From Codonopsis lanceolata (taxonomy: Eukaryota > Streptophyta > Magnoliopsida > Asterales > Campanulaceae): a stretch of 64,000 nucleotides of DNA. A program made the translations under genes and the position numbers. The DNA is taken from assembly GCA_013146195.2 (NCBI GenBank), contig CM028380.1:86988049-87052048 (forward strand), given 5' to 3'. Of this stretch, positions 30,595-41,995 are shown piece after piece. The first letter of the stretch is position 1. Each line of letters begins with the position of its first letter. The notes beneath the pieces are model-generated. The model saw nothing but the letters and a program-made list of their open reading frames with translations. It was not told where the DNA came from and did no database searches.

Positions 30595-33270
30595 CACGAT
30601 AACCCCATTATTTTTCTTGAAGACCATTGAACTGTTTTAGGTACTACCAAAGGATTTAACTTTGAAGAAGACATGAGTTATCTTCTTCTACATGATGAGG
30701 CATGCGACTCAACATGTGCACCCTTTGAGCTCTTCGAAGTTGTTATATACTTTCATCACCTTGACTGCAATTGTTTCCTTTGTTCTCTTGTTAATTGTAA
30801 CTTTTCTCCTGATTCATGTTTGGAAAAAATCATACCTGGATATGGCATCATCTACTTTCAGATTGGAGATTGTAAATTGACTTGATTTTCAGTTGATCTC
30901 GATGTATATTCTGCTACTGATGTATATTCATTCAGCGCTTGGTTTTAACATTTACAATGGTGTATACATAGTCACATCTAATATCAATCATCAAAATGGA
31001 ACTTTCTATCTTAATATTTCTTTTCCCTCGAGTGAAATTCGAAGAAAGTTGTGTGGCTCTTTATGCTAGCTTTAGTATTAGAAGAAATGGGCTTATAGGC
31101 TTGATCACTTGAGCTTTGAGGCTTACCCATGTAATTTAAAGTTTTTCCCTGTTAAGGGGTTGGATTACTAATCACTGGTTGCAAAAATAATGGGAGTGGC
31201 AGCAATTTCCGATGCTTCAATAAGCTGAGTAATCACTTAGCAGTCATTCAATCACTAATGATCGCACCATTTTATCCTCTTGAAGTCAAGAGTATCAAGA
31301 TCTTTTCCACACCTCGTCCCGTACAATTCTGTTTTGATAAGCAGATATTTGAAGTCCTACTACCAAGTTACCTAGTTAAGGTGCATATTATTGTAGAAAT
31401 TGAATAGTTGCACAACATTATTTCGAAGTGATTACTCTATAGATGGCAGATTTATTGAAGTTCATTGGACAGTATGATTTAATTACAATTCTTTAATTAA
31501 GTTTTGAGTTTTAACATGCTTCTGACTTTGCCTTAATACACTTGCTCATACATACAGAAGTCTGTTTCCTGCATGATTCTACACTAAAATCATCGACTTT
31601 CACATTGAAAATTGACCTGAATTTTGGTCGGTCTCCACATCCATTCTGCAACCGATGTATTTCCATCTGTGCTTGATTTTAACGGTTGTAATGGTATAGA
31701 ACTGGTCATATCTAATATCACTTGTGAATGGTTCTGACTTTGCCTTGATACACTTGCTTGTACATACAGAAGTCTGTTAGGATCTCTTCTTCCTGCATGA
31801 TTCTACACTAAAATCATTGACTTTCACATTGCAAATTGGCCTGAATTTTGATCTGTCTCCACATCCATTCTGCAATCGATGTATTTCCATCCGTGCTTGA
31901 TTTTAACGGTTGTAATGGTATATAACTGGTCATATCTAATATCACTTGTGACTATGGAACTTTCTTCTTCTTGTTCCTGATTTGGAGTCATATTTGATGA
32001 TTGTTACTTCTCTTTTGTAAGCTATATACCATTAGAAAAAGTGGCTTATAGGCTTGAGTCCTGAAGCTAACCCAAGCCTTTTTAGGTTTTCCTATGTTAA
32101 AGGGACGGATTGCTATTTATCATAGGTGGCAAAATTATTGAAAGATGCAGTGATGAGCAGGCTGGACATATATATTTGTTTTGATAAGCATTTATTTGAA
32201 TTCTGGCAAAACTTTAGGAAAGACTGTCTTGACGGATATTTTTTTTGTGAGATGGATCCCCTCACCTGACCCACCGTGTGGTGTTGGGTTGAGCCGTGAG
32301 GAGAGGGGGCTATGTCTTACAAATTAGGATCCATCTGACATACTCTTGAGTTCCTACCAGAATTCTGGTTATCACGTGCATAGTTTTGAAGAAATCGAAT
32401 AACTGGATAATAGTATTTCCAAGTGATTACTCGTAGTGATAGATGTGAAGTTCCTCAGACAGTTAATTTTGCTTAGATGATTCTTCATTCATATTTGAGT
32501 TTTGTCAGATGATTCTGGCTTTGTCCCGATACACTGGCTTGTATGTATAGAAGTCTGTGAGAATCTCCCCTCCTGTATGCACTTGTAGTGTTCGAGAAAT
32601 GTTCTTTAAGTATATCCTCTGATATATTACGTTGCTACACACATTTTTCTTCTTCTTTTGTAGTAGTTCCTCTGGTGTTGCTAGTGTTTGATGAAAAATG
32701 TTACTGTTAACAGTGTGTTAAACTTACGACTTGTTAATGTTTTATATGCATGATCAAAAAAGGTCAGTGACCATTTGTGATGACACTCTTTGGAGAACAA
32801 AAGCAAGTGTCTGGTAGCAAGTTTGCTACTCAATGCTAGTACTGGGTTTGGACTTGTTTACATCAGTGGAAGTTTGTTCATTCCTTGCTTCCTGTTGTTT
32901 TTTCCCTTGGTGCCTCAGCCATGGTTCCTGTATTTGGTGTTGTGAGTGTCAATGAGTCAACTCACTGGCTATGTGTTTCCTTAGCTATTCAGAATTTTGT
33001 CAGTCCACTAGACTCTCAATGAAAACTGTGAATTGACTTGTTTTTCAGTTGGTCTCATCCTCTATTTTGCTATTGATATGTTCTGCAGTTCTTTCTCATC
33101 ATCTATTCTGCTACTGTAATTCTTGTAACTAAGACACATTCTTGAAGAAATTATATATAGCTACTTATCAACAATTCCAGTCTGTAATTCAAAACACGTT
33201 TCTTAGACAGTTAATAGTTTGCCTAAGATAATTTGGTTTGCTTATCCGAGTTTTTAGCATGCTTCTTGTC
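30595..33270 (+). repeat. Presenilin 3' flank built of diverged tandem repeats
   Basis: No gene is visible. A block running from the presenilin 3' end recurs with a period of about 950 bp: gcttataggcttgat at about 31091 and again near 32043, and gaagtgattact near 31425 and caagtgattact near 32418. Within it a segment of about 215 bp is tandemly doubled (31521-31735 and 31736-31950; shared ctccacatccattctgcaa, gtatttccatc, gttgtaatggtat). Diverged versions occur near 30860-31010 and 33010-33090. A short ggatcccctcacc/ggatccatc insertion lies at about 32230-32345. The small ORFs at 30673-30885 are within these repeats. Confidence 0.75.
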
Positions 33271-33795
33271 ACCGGAGTACCTTTTCTGAGTGTTTATTGT
33301 TTGTCTGAGTACACCGGAGTACCTTTTCTGAGCGTTTATTGTTTGTTTGAGTACCCCGGAGTACTGTTTCCAAGTGTTCATTGTTTGACTGAGTACACAG
33401 GAGTACCTTTTCCGAGTGTTCGTTGTTTGTCTAAGTACACCGGAGTACCTTTTCCGAGTGTTCGTTGTTTGTGTAAGTACACCAGAGTACCTCTTCCGAA
33501 TGTTCGATGTTTGTGTGAGTACGCCGGAGTACCTTTTCGGAGTGTACGTTGTTTGTTTGCGTACACCGGAGTACCTTTTCCGAGTGTTCGTTGTTTGTTT
33601 GAGTACACCGGAGTTTCCGAGTGTTCATTGTTTGTCTGAGTACATTGGAGTACCTTTTCCCTGTGTTCGTTGTTTGTCTGAGTACACCGGAGTACCTTTT
33701 TTGAGTGTTCGTTGTTTGTGTGAGTACACCGAAATACCTTTTCGGAGTGTACGTTGTTTGTCTGACTACACCGGAGTACCTTTTCCGAGTGTTTA
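33271..33795. repeat. 42-bp minisatellite, about 12.6 copies
   Basis: The unit accggagtaccttttccgag plus tgttcgttgtttgtctgagtac is repeated at 33271, 33313, 33355, 33397, 33439, 33481, 33523, 33565, 33607, 33644, 33686, 33728 and 33770. All spacings are 42 bp except one unit of 37 bp (33607-33643, a 5-bp loss). Because 42 is a multiple of three, long ORFs appear on both strands (for example 33238-33639 plus and 33431-33856 minus). These are by-products of the repeat, not genes. Confidence 0.95.
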
Positions 33796-35325
33796 GAAAC
33801 TCGTCACAATTGGGCGCTGGACCGCGGATGGTAACAAAGAGCTCTTTGTCCTTCATATTCTCTCTCCAATAAAGGAGTAAAATTCTTTCGTATAGTGTAT
33901 ATAATTTCTATGCGGAGATTCATTTAAACGAAGCTAAAATATATTAAGCCTCCAAATTATCCATGAACCCCACTTTAAATTAGATCAATCCTATTTATTA
34001 TTGTCTTATAAATTAATAGATAAATAAAAATAGCCGTAAATATAATAAACACCCATTGTTAAAGAAATGTTAAACAAGTAAATTTGTAATAAGTAGAAAA
34101 TAATGTATAAATATAAATAGTTTTAGATTTAATAAACTACTCATCATTAATTAATGTAAAACAAATAAATTTGTTTGGGTTAATTAATTATTGACGAATA
34201 AAATAGGGATAAATTGGGTCGATCCACGTTAATAAGTTTTAAATCGCTACAATACCTTGTGTCTTTAGAAATAATTGTGGGCTGGTTCACTTTTTAAAGT
34301 TTATAACATTTTCAAAAAAATTTTGGTGAAATTCGGGCTGGTTCACTTTTTGAAGTTTCTACCCCCTCCTGTCCCTTTTTTTTTCGACTGGAAAAGACCA
34401 CTTTTCGAAATATTGTTCAAAAAATGTCATCGTTTCCTTCAGCAGCTTCGGTAACACTCTTTGGATTCGAAAATCACAATTATTGGGTAACGAAACATGT
34501 CACGGGGGTAGTGCCCCTTCGTGGGGGTTCGGGGACAACGTCCTCAAAAGGTAAACGAGTTTTTTGAATCATTAACTACGAAACTTTAATGAAAATGTGT
34601 TGGGTTGAATGATTTTTACAATAGGGACGAAGGCAAAGGAGGAGGAATAAGAAGGGTTGTGATGGAAAAAAAGGAAGAAGATTGAGGACGTGGTCTATTG
34701 GTTTGTTTCACTACGATTTTAAATCGTGGTGCAAAAATTAATGTAATAAAATTGATGAATCGTGGTGCAATTAGATTAGACAGTTAAACTATTGAATAAC
34801 AGTGTAAAATTAATGTAATAAAATTGATGAACAGCTGTACAATTAGATTAGGCAGTTAAACTATTGAACCACTGTGTGAGAACCTCGTTTTGGCACTGCG
34901 TACCTCACTACTAAAAAGCAAGTAATTTCAAAACATTGAAGCACTTGAAATGCGTTTAGCCTCGTTGTGAACTCTAAATATATGTGTACCACCTCTATTT
35001 TAAGGTTGAATAGAGAAAACCAAAATTACCAGAAAGTGTAGGTTCGGGGTTAAGTTACGAATTTGGAAGGGGTTAGGCATCCAGCTCGTCCTTTTGATCT
35101 CATTTTGGTTTTGCTAAAAACATGTTTTGTTTTGTATGTTTAGTCTAGAAAAATGTCTTATATATATATATATATATATAGAAAAATGGAAGAGACATGT
35201 TTTTTGTACTATTTAGGTATAATAAACGCTATTTTATGATGAATTAGAATTTATAGTGTGCTAGCCATTATTTAAGCATGCTAACAACTTATTTTAATAT
35301 TTTATGTACATTTAAATAATTATTA
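33796..35325. other. AT-rich intergenic DNA with repeat debris
   Basis: No gene is recognised. A tandem pair with a period of about 75 bp lies at 34733-34880 (ttaatgtaataaaattgatga and cagttaaactattgaa in both copies). A segment at 34260-34410 (ggctggttcactttttaaag, cgactggaaaagacc) resembles 43755-43840, suggesting another dispersed family. A short (TA)n run lies at about 35160-35180. Confidence 0.5.
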
Positions 35326-35502
35326 TTTCCTCCATTTCGAGCAAAGAGTCCACTATTCTATTTTAGAATGTTTCACTTAAAGAGTCCACTTTCAAAAATT
35401 AATGCATAAAAGTGTCATTTTATGACTCATGAACTATCAAAAGTTTCATTTTCTTAAAAAGTTTGACTTTCAAACGGAGACTCTTTGTTCGGAACGGAGG
35501 GA
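35326..35502. mobile_element. Tourist/Stowaway-like MITE, 177 bp
   Basis: Inverted ends are tttcctccatttcgagcaaa and, in reverse complement from the right, tccctccgttccgaacaaa, both followed by gagtc. TTA trinucleotides flank it (35323-35325, 35503-35505). A half copy of the same family is at about 9438-9545. Confidence 0.7.
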
Positions 35503-35505
35503 TTA

Positions 35506-35746
35506 CTTTATTTAATATTTAAACGAAAGAAAATATTATATTTGAATTACTTTTAAAATATGAACTAATAGGAGCTAATTACTATTTTATTTACAAATAA
35601 TATTTACAAGCATAATATATTTTATATTTACATTTGATCTATTTTAATTAACTATGGGATAAAATAATAAATTGATACCTACCTCTTGTAGTGTGAGTTT
35701 CTGATCCCGATATATACGTATAGGCTTAAGCCCATGCTTTCCCTGT

Positions 35747-35785
<39 letters not shown>

Positions 35786-36640
35786 TTTTCTTTGTTACTG
35801 TTGCTATATCTTCGTTATATCCGGGCAGCCGCAGCTCTTAGCTTTTTAGATCAACTCATCGGGGAGAAGATGGAAGAGGCTCGCTTGCTCGGGCAAGAGA
35901 GGAGGCTACCGAAGGGGTAGGAGGTTGAGAGCTGAAGCCTCGAGGGCTCGCTTGCACAAGGCAAGGGAGGAGGAGGCTCGGAGCCTTTGCTCGCTTCACT
36001 AATGAAGGGAGGAGAAGAGAGAAGAGGAAGCCGTGGGAGAAGGTTGGGGTGTCTTTCAACTGAGGTTGAGGGCCTATATTTATAGGAGAAATTCTGGCCA
36101 GGCAAGCGATGGAGGCTGGGCATGGGAAGCATGTACTTTGTGCAAAAAAATCGATCCATGCAGCTGGAATAGTGCAGCAAAGCTGTGAAAGGGAAAACAT
36201 ACCGGGGCGCGGCACATGCATTTCTGGGTGCCACGCCCCGACTTGCAATCCTCAACAAATTTTCCAATTTTCATTGACATGTTATATTTTCATGTTTTGC
36301 ATTCTGGCCCCCTGAAAGGTTAACAGAAGTAATGTTCGTTAGCCAATTCGCATAATATATATACTTTAGGACATTTTATGAAATGGGGGGGGGGTACGAA
36401 ATTGGGGTGTCCACAAAGCCCCTCAACGATGGAGTTTGTAAGTGAACGTAAGTTGACAAACAAACGAACTTCGTTGATAAGAATAGACTCTCAATTTCAA
36501 GACATGTATCGTTGGGGAAAGTTTTAATATTAGAAAGTAGTTTTGCGATACAAGTCGGACGTGGTGGAAATCTCCTCCCTCCCTCCCCCCTCCTCTCTTA
36601 TTTTTTCTTTTCTTTCCCTTTTTTTTTTCCTTTCTTTCTT
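35506..36640. other. Unclassified repeat-like stretch with (GA)n
   Basis: A GA microsatellite lies at about 35749-35782. A GC-richer block (35820-36260) has repeated gaggctcgcttgc words and a minus-strand ORF of 138 codons (36267-35851) that is Ser/Pro-rich and unlike any family I know. A run of ten G follows near 36390. It may be part of a retrotransposon LTR or leader belonging with the PMD gene downstream, but no boundaries were found. Confidence 0.35.
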
Positions 36641-36654
36641 TCTTCTTTTTTTTT

Positions 36655-36775
36655 TTTTTGAAATTGAAATACTTGTAAAATTGAAATGCTTGCGGAATTG
36701 AAAATACTTGCGGAATTTAAAAGGTTGTGGAATTTAAATGCTTATCAAATTGAAAAGATAATGCGATACGAGATG
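36655..36775. repeat. Short tandem repeat, 17-18 bp unit
   Basis: About six degenerate copies of aattgaaatgcttgcgg follow a long poly-T/pyrimidine run. It is not coding. Confidence 0.7.
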
Positions 36776-36941
36776 AATGAGGTCAATTCCTCAGTCTCGG
36801 GGTTTGCACCCAGAAATGATCATCTTTCATAAAAACCATGATTTTTTTTTGTGGACCATTCCCAAGACCCGAGGTTTACACATATTGCGGAAATGATTAG
36901 CACTCTAGAGATTTTGTAACCAATATTTTTTTCAAATGTCG

Positions 36942-37334
36942 CGTTGTAATATTCATTACAACATCTAGAGATTCTTTTTCAAACGTCGCGTTGCAATTTT
37001 CATTACAACGTCTCAAAGGTTTTCCACATTTTTCATCGTAATATTCATTACGACGCTTCAAAAGATTATTTTTTTTAATGTCACGTCGTAATATTCATTG
37101 CAACGTCCAAAATATTTTCCAAATTTTCTGTCGTAATATTCATTACAACACTTCAAAAGATTTTTTTTAAATGTCACGTATATTCATTGCAACTTCCAAA
37201 ATTTTCCGTCGTAATATTCATTACAACGTTTCAAAAGATTTTTTAATTTTTTTTCAAAATGTCACGTTGCAATATTAATTGCAACGTCCAAAAATTTTGT
37301 TTTAAAATATCATATTGCAATATTCATTGCAACG
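36942..37334. repeat. Tandem array of nine units with palindromic cores
   Basis: Units of about 46 bp (spacings 33-58 bp between cores) each carry a hairpin-forming core of the type cgttgtaatattcattacaac. Core centres lie near 36951, 36998, 37043, 37093, 37138, 37182, 37215, 37273 and 37322. The best arms are at 37263-37286, where acgttgcaat and attgcaacgt are perfect 10-bp inverted arms around atta. Spacers are T/A-rich (tccaaaagatttttt). The array is not coding and lies about 0.5 kb upstream of the PMD gene start. Confidence 0.85.
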
Positions 37335-38030
37335 TCCAAAAGATTTGTTCAAATCGAAGTGTGATACAATATGGATATGATAATTAAGTATGTGATGCAG
37401 TATAATAATAATAATTTTAAATGTGATGCAGTATAAAAAATATGAGGATTTTGATGAAAAAATGTAATTTTTAATGCATGCAAACAATTAATATGAAATG
37501 CAGGTACTCTGTTATTGCTCATGCGGTGATGCTCTGCAAGGAGTTAGGTTGTGTTGTTGGGCTGGGCCGGGGCAGTTAACTTTCCGTTGAAGATCGTCAA
37601 CCTCTGTTAAGTAACTGTTGTTGGGGGGGACCAATTTGTAACTTTGAGTATTGTGGGGGGTTTAAGTGTCGAACTTGGAAACTTTGAGGGAAGGGAAGGA
37701 AATCCTTCCCCTTTATCATGTAATAGCAGCATCAAACATACTGAAGTCTGTTCTTCTTCCATTGAAGCCGCCGTGCCTTCCTTCTTTATCTCCCTCAATC
37801 ATTCTTATTTGTCAATCGTTCTTACTCAAATCACTTCTATTGTTCATGTAATGGCTTCCTCTTCGCGATCTGACAAAGGAAAAGCTCCAGCAAGCTCTGA
37901 ATCGGGTTGGAGAAAACAAGGGGAAAAACCTTTATCGAGGAATGCACTTCGGTACGAGTTCTCTGCGAATGATTGAGAGAGCATTCATAGAGACCAAAAC
38001 ACCCACATTGTTAATCTTGCTCCTCCTGCT

Positions 38031-39177
38031 GTAAGTTCTCATTTTTGGTCAAACCCATTTCATTTGAAATTTCTAATTTTGTTTTTTTCTTGGATGATTT
38101 GTGTTGTTGTTATTGAATTTCCTGCAATGTTAGTATGTAGGAACAATGTATGATAGTATGACAGAATGAATTGACATGAAAATTTGCATTTTTATTGTAG
38201 AAAAATATTAGTTTGTGTATATTTTGACTGTGTACTGTGCCTATTTAGACTGTATATGTGGGTGTAATAAAATGCTAATTTAGGTAGACAGAAAATATGG
38301 TTATGCAGAGGGATGTATAGGAATGACAAACCGATGACTTAATTTCTCAATGTTGCTTTATATGTGTATGATATTCATGCTCAAAGTTGATAAAAAATGC
38401 ACGCTACATGTTTGACTAAATGACCCAACGAACGTGAAAAATATAAAAATGCTATGTTTTGTGCATAAGAAATATGTTTTTCTGTTATACTTTGCTTTCG
38501 GAGGCAGGGCGAGTCTAGGACTTGAAGATAATTATTTTGAAAAAAAAACTTTTCCTTCTTTGTTTTTTATTTTTATTTTTGTATTATATTATATTATATT
38601 ATGTAGTATATTTTTAGGAAAAAAAAATACTTACATGCTTTTCATTTGAATATTTGAAAAAGAAAGTATTGAATACTTGTGCATAATGGATGAACGACCA
38701 AAATATTTAAACATGCATTGCAAATGGAAAGAATAAACTTTTATGTATGAGAATAATAAAATATTTACTACACGTGTGATAAATGGTGCGTGAAAAGTGT
38801 GAAGTATTTATGTATTGTATATACATGAGAAGAATAAAAAACAATTTATATATGCATATTTAAATGACAGATGAGCAGAATAAAAATTTGTCTGTAGGCA
38901 TTTATATATGAGGGGAATAAAATATTCATGTATGTACTTTTAGATGAGATGAATGAGATATTATCTCATTAAGCATGCAAGTTAAATGATGGGTGAGATA
39001 AATAAAATATGTTAGATTTGAACAATTAAAACATATTTAAGCAAACCAAAATAAAGATGTGTGAATAGTAAAATTTTAAAAGTGTGGGTGTTTTGAGCAG
39101 AATTGTTATGCAAGAATATCTTTTTGTGTGTATGTTGTAAATGGAGGTAATAAATATTTATATTGTTTTCTTTTCAG
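38031..39177 (+). other. First intron of the broken PMD gene
   Basis: This AT-rich stretch of about 1.15 kb lies between a gtaagt donor and a pyrimidine-rich ttttcag acceptor. No other gene is recognised inside it. The 71-aa ORF at 38434-38649 is low complexity. Confidence 0.55.
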
Positions 39178-39887
39178 GTCCGTAAAGGCTTGACTTGTCT
39201 CTGCGCTAACGTGGAAAACTTGCATAAGCTATACGAGTCGTTCTCGTCATGAGCGAAGCTTCTCGTTGAACAGACTGGGCTGGCCCCCTTCATGAGAGTT
39301 GTAGACTTGTTCCACAGCTATATGTCTATATCATGAAGTTTTGCGAAAGTATTGGTGGGATACGACTCATACATTTCATTTCAATTGAGGTGAGATACCC
39401 ATGACCCTGGTCGACTTTGCTACGATTACCGGCATTCCTACGGGCGGTATGGGTCTAACACTGGATAATGACCTTCAATCTCAATCGGAGAAGGTGAGGA
39501 ATTTTTTGGGCCTTGAGCCCATGTACAAGAGTGGTGATGAGATCCGCATCACCAGTGTGAAGGAATGACTTGAAGCCAATGCCCAGTTTGTGGATAACGA
39601 GGATGATGAGGCTGTGGCCCATGTGACTCGGGCATTTCTTTTCTTTTTCCTGGATACCAGCCTGTTCTCTAATGTGTCTACTACTCTGCGAGTGTCTCTC
39701 CTTGCGAGTCTCCGCGATCTATATGTTGTCTCGCAATATGACTGGAGACAAGCGGGCTTGGCCGAGCTGTATTTTTCTATGGACCAGGCGTGTCGGAACA
39801 GTAGCAAGAACCTGACCGGTTTTTCTGCTGCCTACGAGGTAAATACTTAATTTGCATTTTTGTTTTCTTGTAGTCTGCATATATTTA

Positions 39888-39890
39888 TTG

Positions 39891-39931
<41 letters not shown>
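39888..39931. repeat. (TA)n microsatellite
   Basis: An alternating TA run of about 40 bp, followed by poly-T, inside the second PMD intron. It generates meaningless IYIYIY ORFs on both strands. Confidence 0.95.
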
Positions 39932-39938
<7 letters not shown>

Positions 39939-41031
39939 TCCTAAATTTATTTATTGTATATATATTTTTGTTTGTTTTTGTTGAATTTTCTTTTTGTTGT
40001 TGCTTTTTTTTTTTTTTTTGTAGGTGTGGGCTTATGTTGTGTTCGATTTTGCTCCTTTCCCGTGTCGAGTTCAGCTTCAAGCGTCTCCCTTCTTTGCGGA
40101 GTATCTCGACACTAATCGGGTGAAGGTTAGGTGGAGTACTCCCCCTCTATCTGAGGTGACCGTGTGGACCGCCATTGACCAGTCTCGTATTGACTTGGTC
40201 AACCTTTTCCTTTGGAGGGGACTTTCTGGTGTGTATTTGACTGCTGTAGAGATGAGCAACCGTTTTTCTGATGAGATCAATGAAATACGACTTTATGTAT
40301 TTAGGAGAACGGGTGAACCGTCAACACTCTCCTAATATGGTTGTAGCTGTGACACCACCGGCTCCTCCACCGTGGATGATCGTGCCAGAGTTTATTCCCA
40401 GTAGATATCGGTATGCTCCTTGGTATATTGTCCCTACTGCTGAGGCCTTACTGGACATGACGTACCGTGAATTTCTCAGGACCGTTCTTCATCCGGCCCC
40501 TGCCATGCGTGCTTCAGATGCTGCTGGACCTTCTCGTCCAGTTCCTGAGATGCTATCTGAGCATCATATCCCGTCTCGGGTCCCTTTCAACATACAACGT
40601 TTGCATCATGGGTGATTTATTGACGAGCCTATGCCCGATGTTCATGTTCCTGACGTGTATGCGATCCCCGACCGAGCGCAGATAGTATATTATTATTATG
40701 TACATTTTTTGTTTTCTTTTTGCTTTGTTTGCTTGTATTATTATTGCTATTCACGCTTATCTTTGACTGTATGTTTGTATGTGATAATATCAGGTGGACG
40801 CTCCGTCTAACCGCAAATTGCTGAGGACTTTCTTCGGTCTCACTCTATTGTATCAGCGGGCAAAAGACGAGATCTTGTGTCGTGGAAATGACGCTGTTGG
40901 TCACGCCCGACGCCGAGATGGCGACAATGACGGAGCTGGTGGGTTGGGTCGAAGAGGCCCAAGAACTAGGGGTGGTGGACTCGTTAGGAAAGGCCCAAAA
41001 GTCAGGGGTGCTGGGATAAATAGGAATAAAT

Positions 41032-41988
41032 AAGGAAAAATTACAAGCCGGTACATTTTTAAAAACATATTTTCAAATGAATCCACCTATTTTTTGTACA
41101 TTTCTTTTAGGTACATTTTATGGGCAAAAGTACTTATCTACCCTTTGTTAGATCGTCCTCGTTGATCACTTCAAAATGTTGAGCAACTACAGTAGCAACA
41201 GTTAGATCGTCCTCGTTGATCACTGCTGACTGAACCGGAGAGATGAGAGGTGCCACCGCTGGAGCCTCCCCCACTCCCATTGAGCCCCGTCACCGCCTCT
41301 CCTCTACCTCGTCAGTTTCTCTCTATCTCTCTCTGTAATATGTGCGAGTATGTGTGCGTTTGGCGCACTGCTATTTATGGTTCTGCAGTCTGTAATTTGC
41401 TTGGTGTTTGTCATTTTGATCCTATGCATACTAGTGGAGGGGTGGCTGGAGTCGGAGGTGGAAGTATGTATGTATGTATGACGGGATATTTATGGAGCTT
41501 TTGGGCTTTTCTATGTATAATCTAGGTTTCAAATTGTCCTTCTATCTCTAGAACTATAATCAGTATAGAGAGAGAAAGTTAAATGGAAGCTAAGAACAGT
41601 TCGGCGGCAACAAAGTCAACAAAATCACCTGATGCCAAGATTATGTTTGACAGCCATCAGCATTTCATCTTGGCATCAACAATAATTATAGGTATCAGCA
41701 TTTCACCTGATGCCAAGATTTGACATCAGCATTTTTGGCATCAGCAACATCAACAACAATTGTCGGCATCATCATTTTACCTAATGCCAAGATTTGGCAT
41801 CAGAGTTTTGGCATCAGAGTCCTGATGCCTGGGATTAATTATCCTGATGCCAAAGCTTGGCATCAGAGTTTTCATTAATGGCATTTTTGTCATTTGGCAA
41901 GCAATTTGTAGTTTTATGAAATGTACAAAAAATTAATGGTCCTAAATGAAAACATGTTTTCAAAATTGTACCCACTTGAAATTCCCTC
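41032..41988. mobile_element. 957-bp non-autonomous DNA transposon with about 70-bp terminal inverted repeats
   Basis: The left end (aaggaaaaattacaag through acctattttttgtacattt) is inverted relative to the right end (in reverse complement gagggaatttcaagtgg through attaattttttgtacattt). Both carry ggtaca and aaaacat(a/g)ttttca words. The flanks share aataaat (41025-41031 and 41989-41995), a 7-bp duplication. The interior has a repeated ttagatcgtcctcgttgatc pair (41149, 41202), a GC-richer segment (41220-41320) of unknown origin, and many copies of tgatgccaa / ttggcatca between 41630 and 41870. No transposase is present. It could be MULE- or hAT-derived. Confidence 0.75.
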
Positions 41989-41995
41989 AATAAAT

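Larger units (their letters stand above)
37851..41033 (+). pseudogene. Plant mobile domain (PMD) gene, multi-exon, broken
   Basis: Inferred exons: 37851-38030 (MASSSRSDKGKAP; donor gtaagt), 39178-39838 (acceptor ttttcag, donor gtaaat), 40024 to about 40685, and 40794-41033. Exon 2 carries the PMD signature WWDTTHTFHFN followed by MTLVDFATITGIPTGG, and exon 3 begins VWAYVVFDFAPFP. PMD proteins occur both in transposons and as host silencing factors (MAIN/MAIL families). This copy has in-frame stops at 37974 (after SAND), in exon 2 after YESFSS, after FHFN and after SVKE, and a frame change near 40270-40330 (YDFMYLGERV lies in a different frame from the domain). The final ORF ends at the border of the inverted-repeat element at 41032. 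Exon limits are inference from splice motifs and frame. Confidence 0.75.

Noticed and set aside
33238..33856. Repeat-containing ORFs on both strands that look like a repetitive protein
   Set aside because: They follow from a 42-bp repeat whose length is a multiple of three; open frames occur on both strands and end at the array borders.
35851..36315. 138-codon minus-strand ORF and overlapping ORFs
   Set aside because: Ser/Pro-rich, no recognisable domain, overlapping ORFs in other frames, inside repeat-like sequence with gaggctcgcttgc duplications.
36942..37334. CRISPR array
   Set aside because: The spacers are not unique sequences between identical repeats; units are degenerate, the genome is a plant nuclear one, and no cas genes are present.
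39847..40123. ORFs rich in Ile-Tyr and Lys/Phe
   Set aside because: Produced by the (TA)n microsatellite and poly-T run in a PMD intron.
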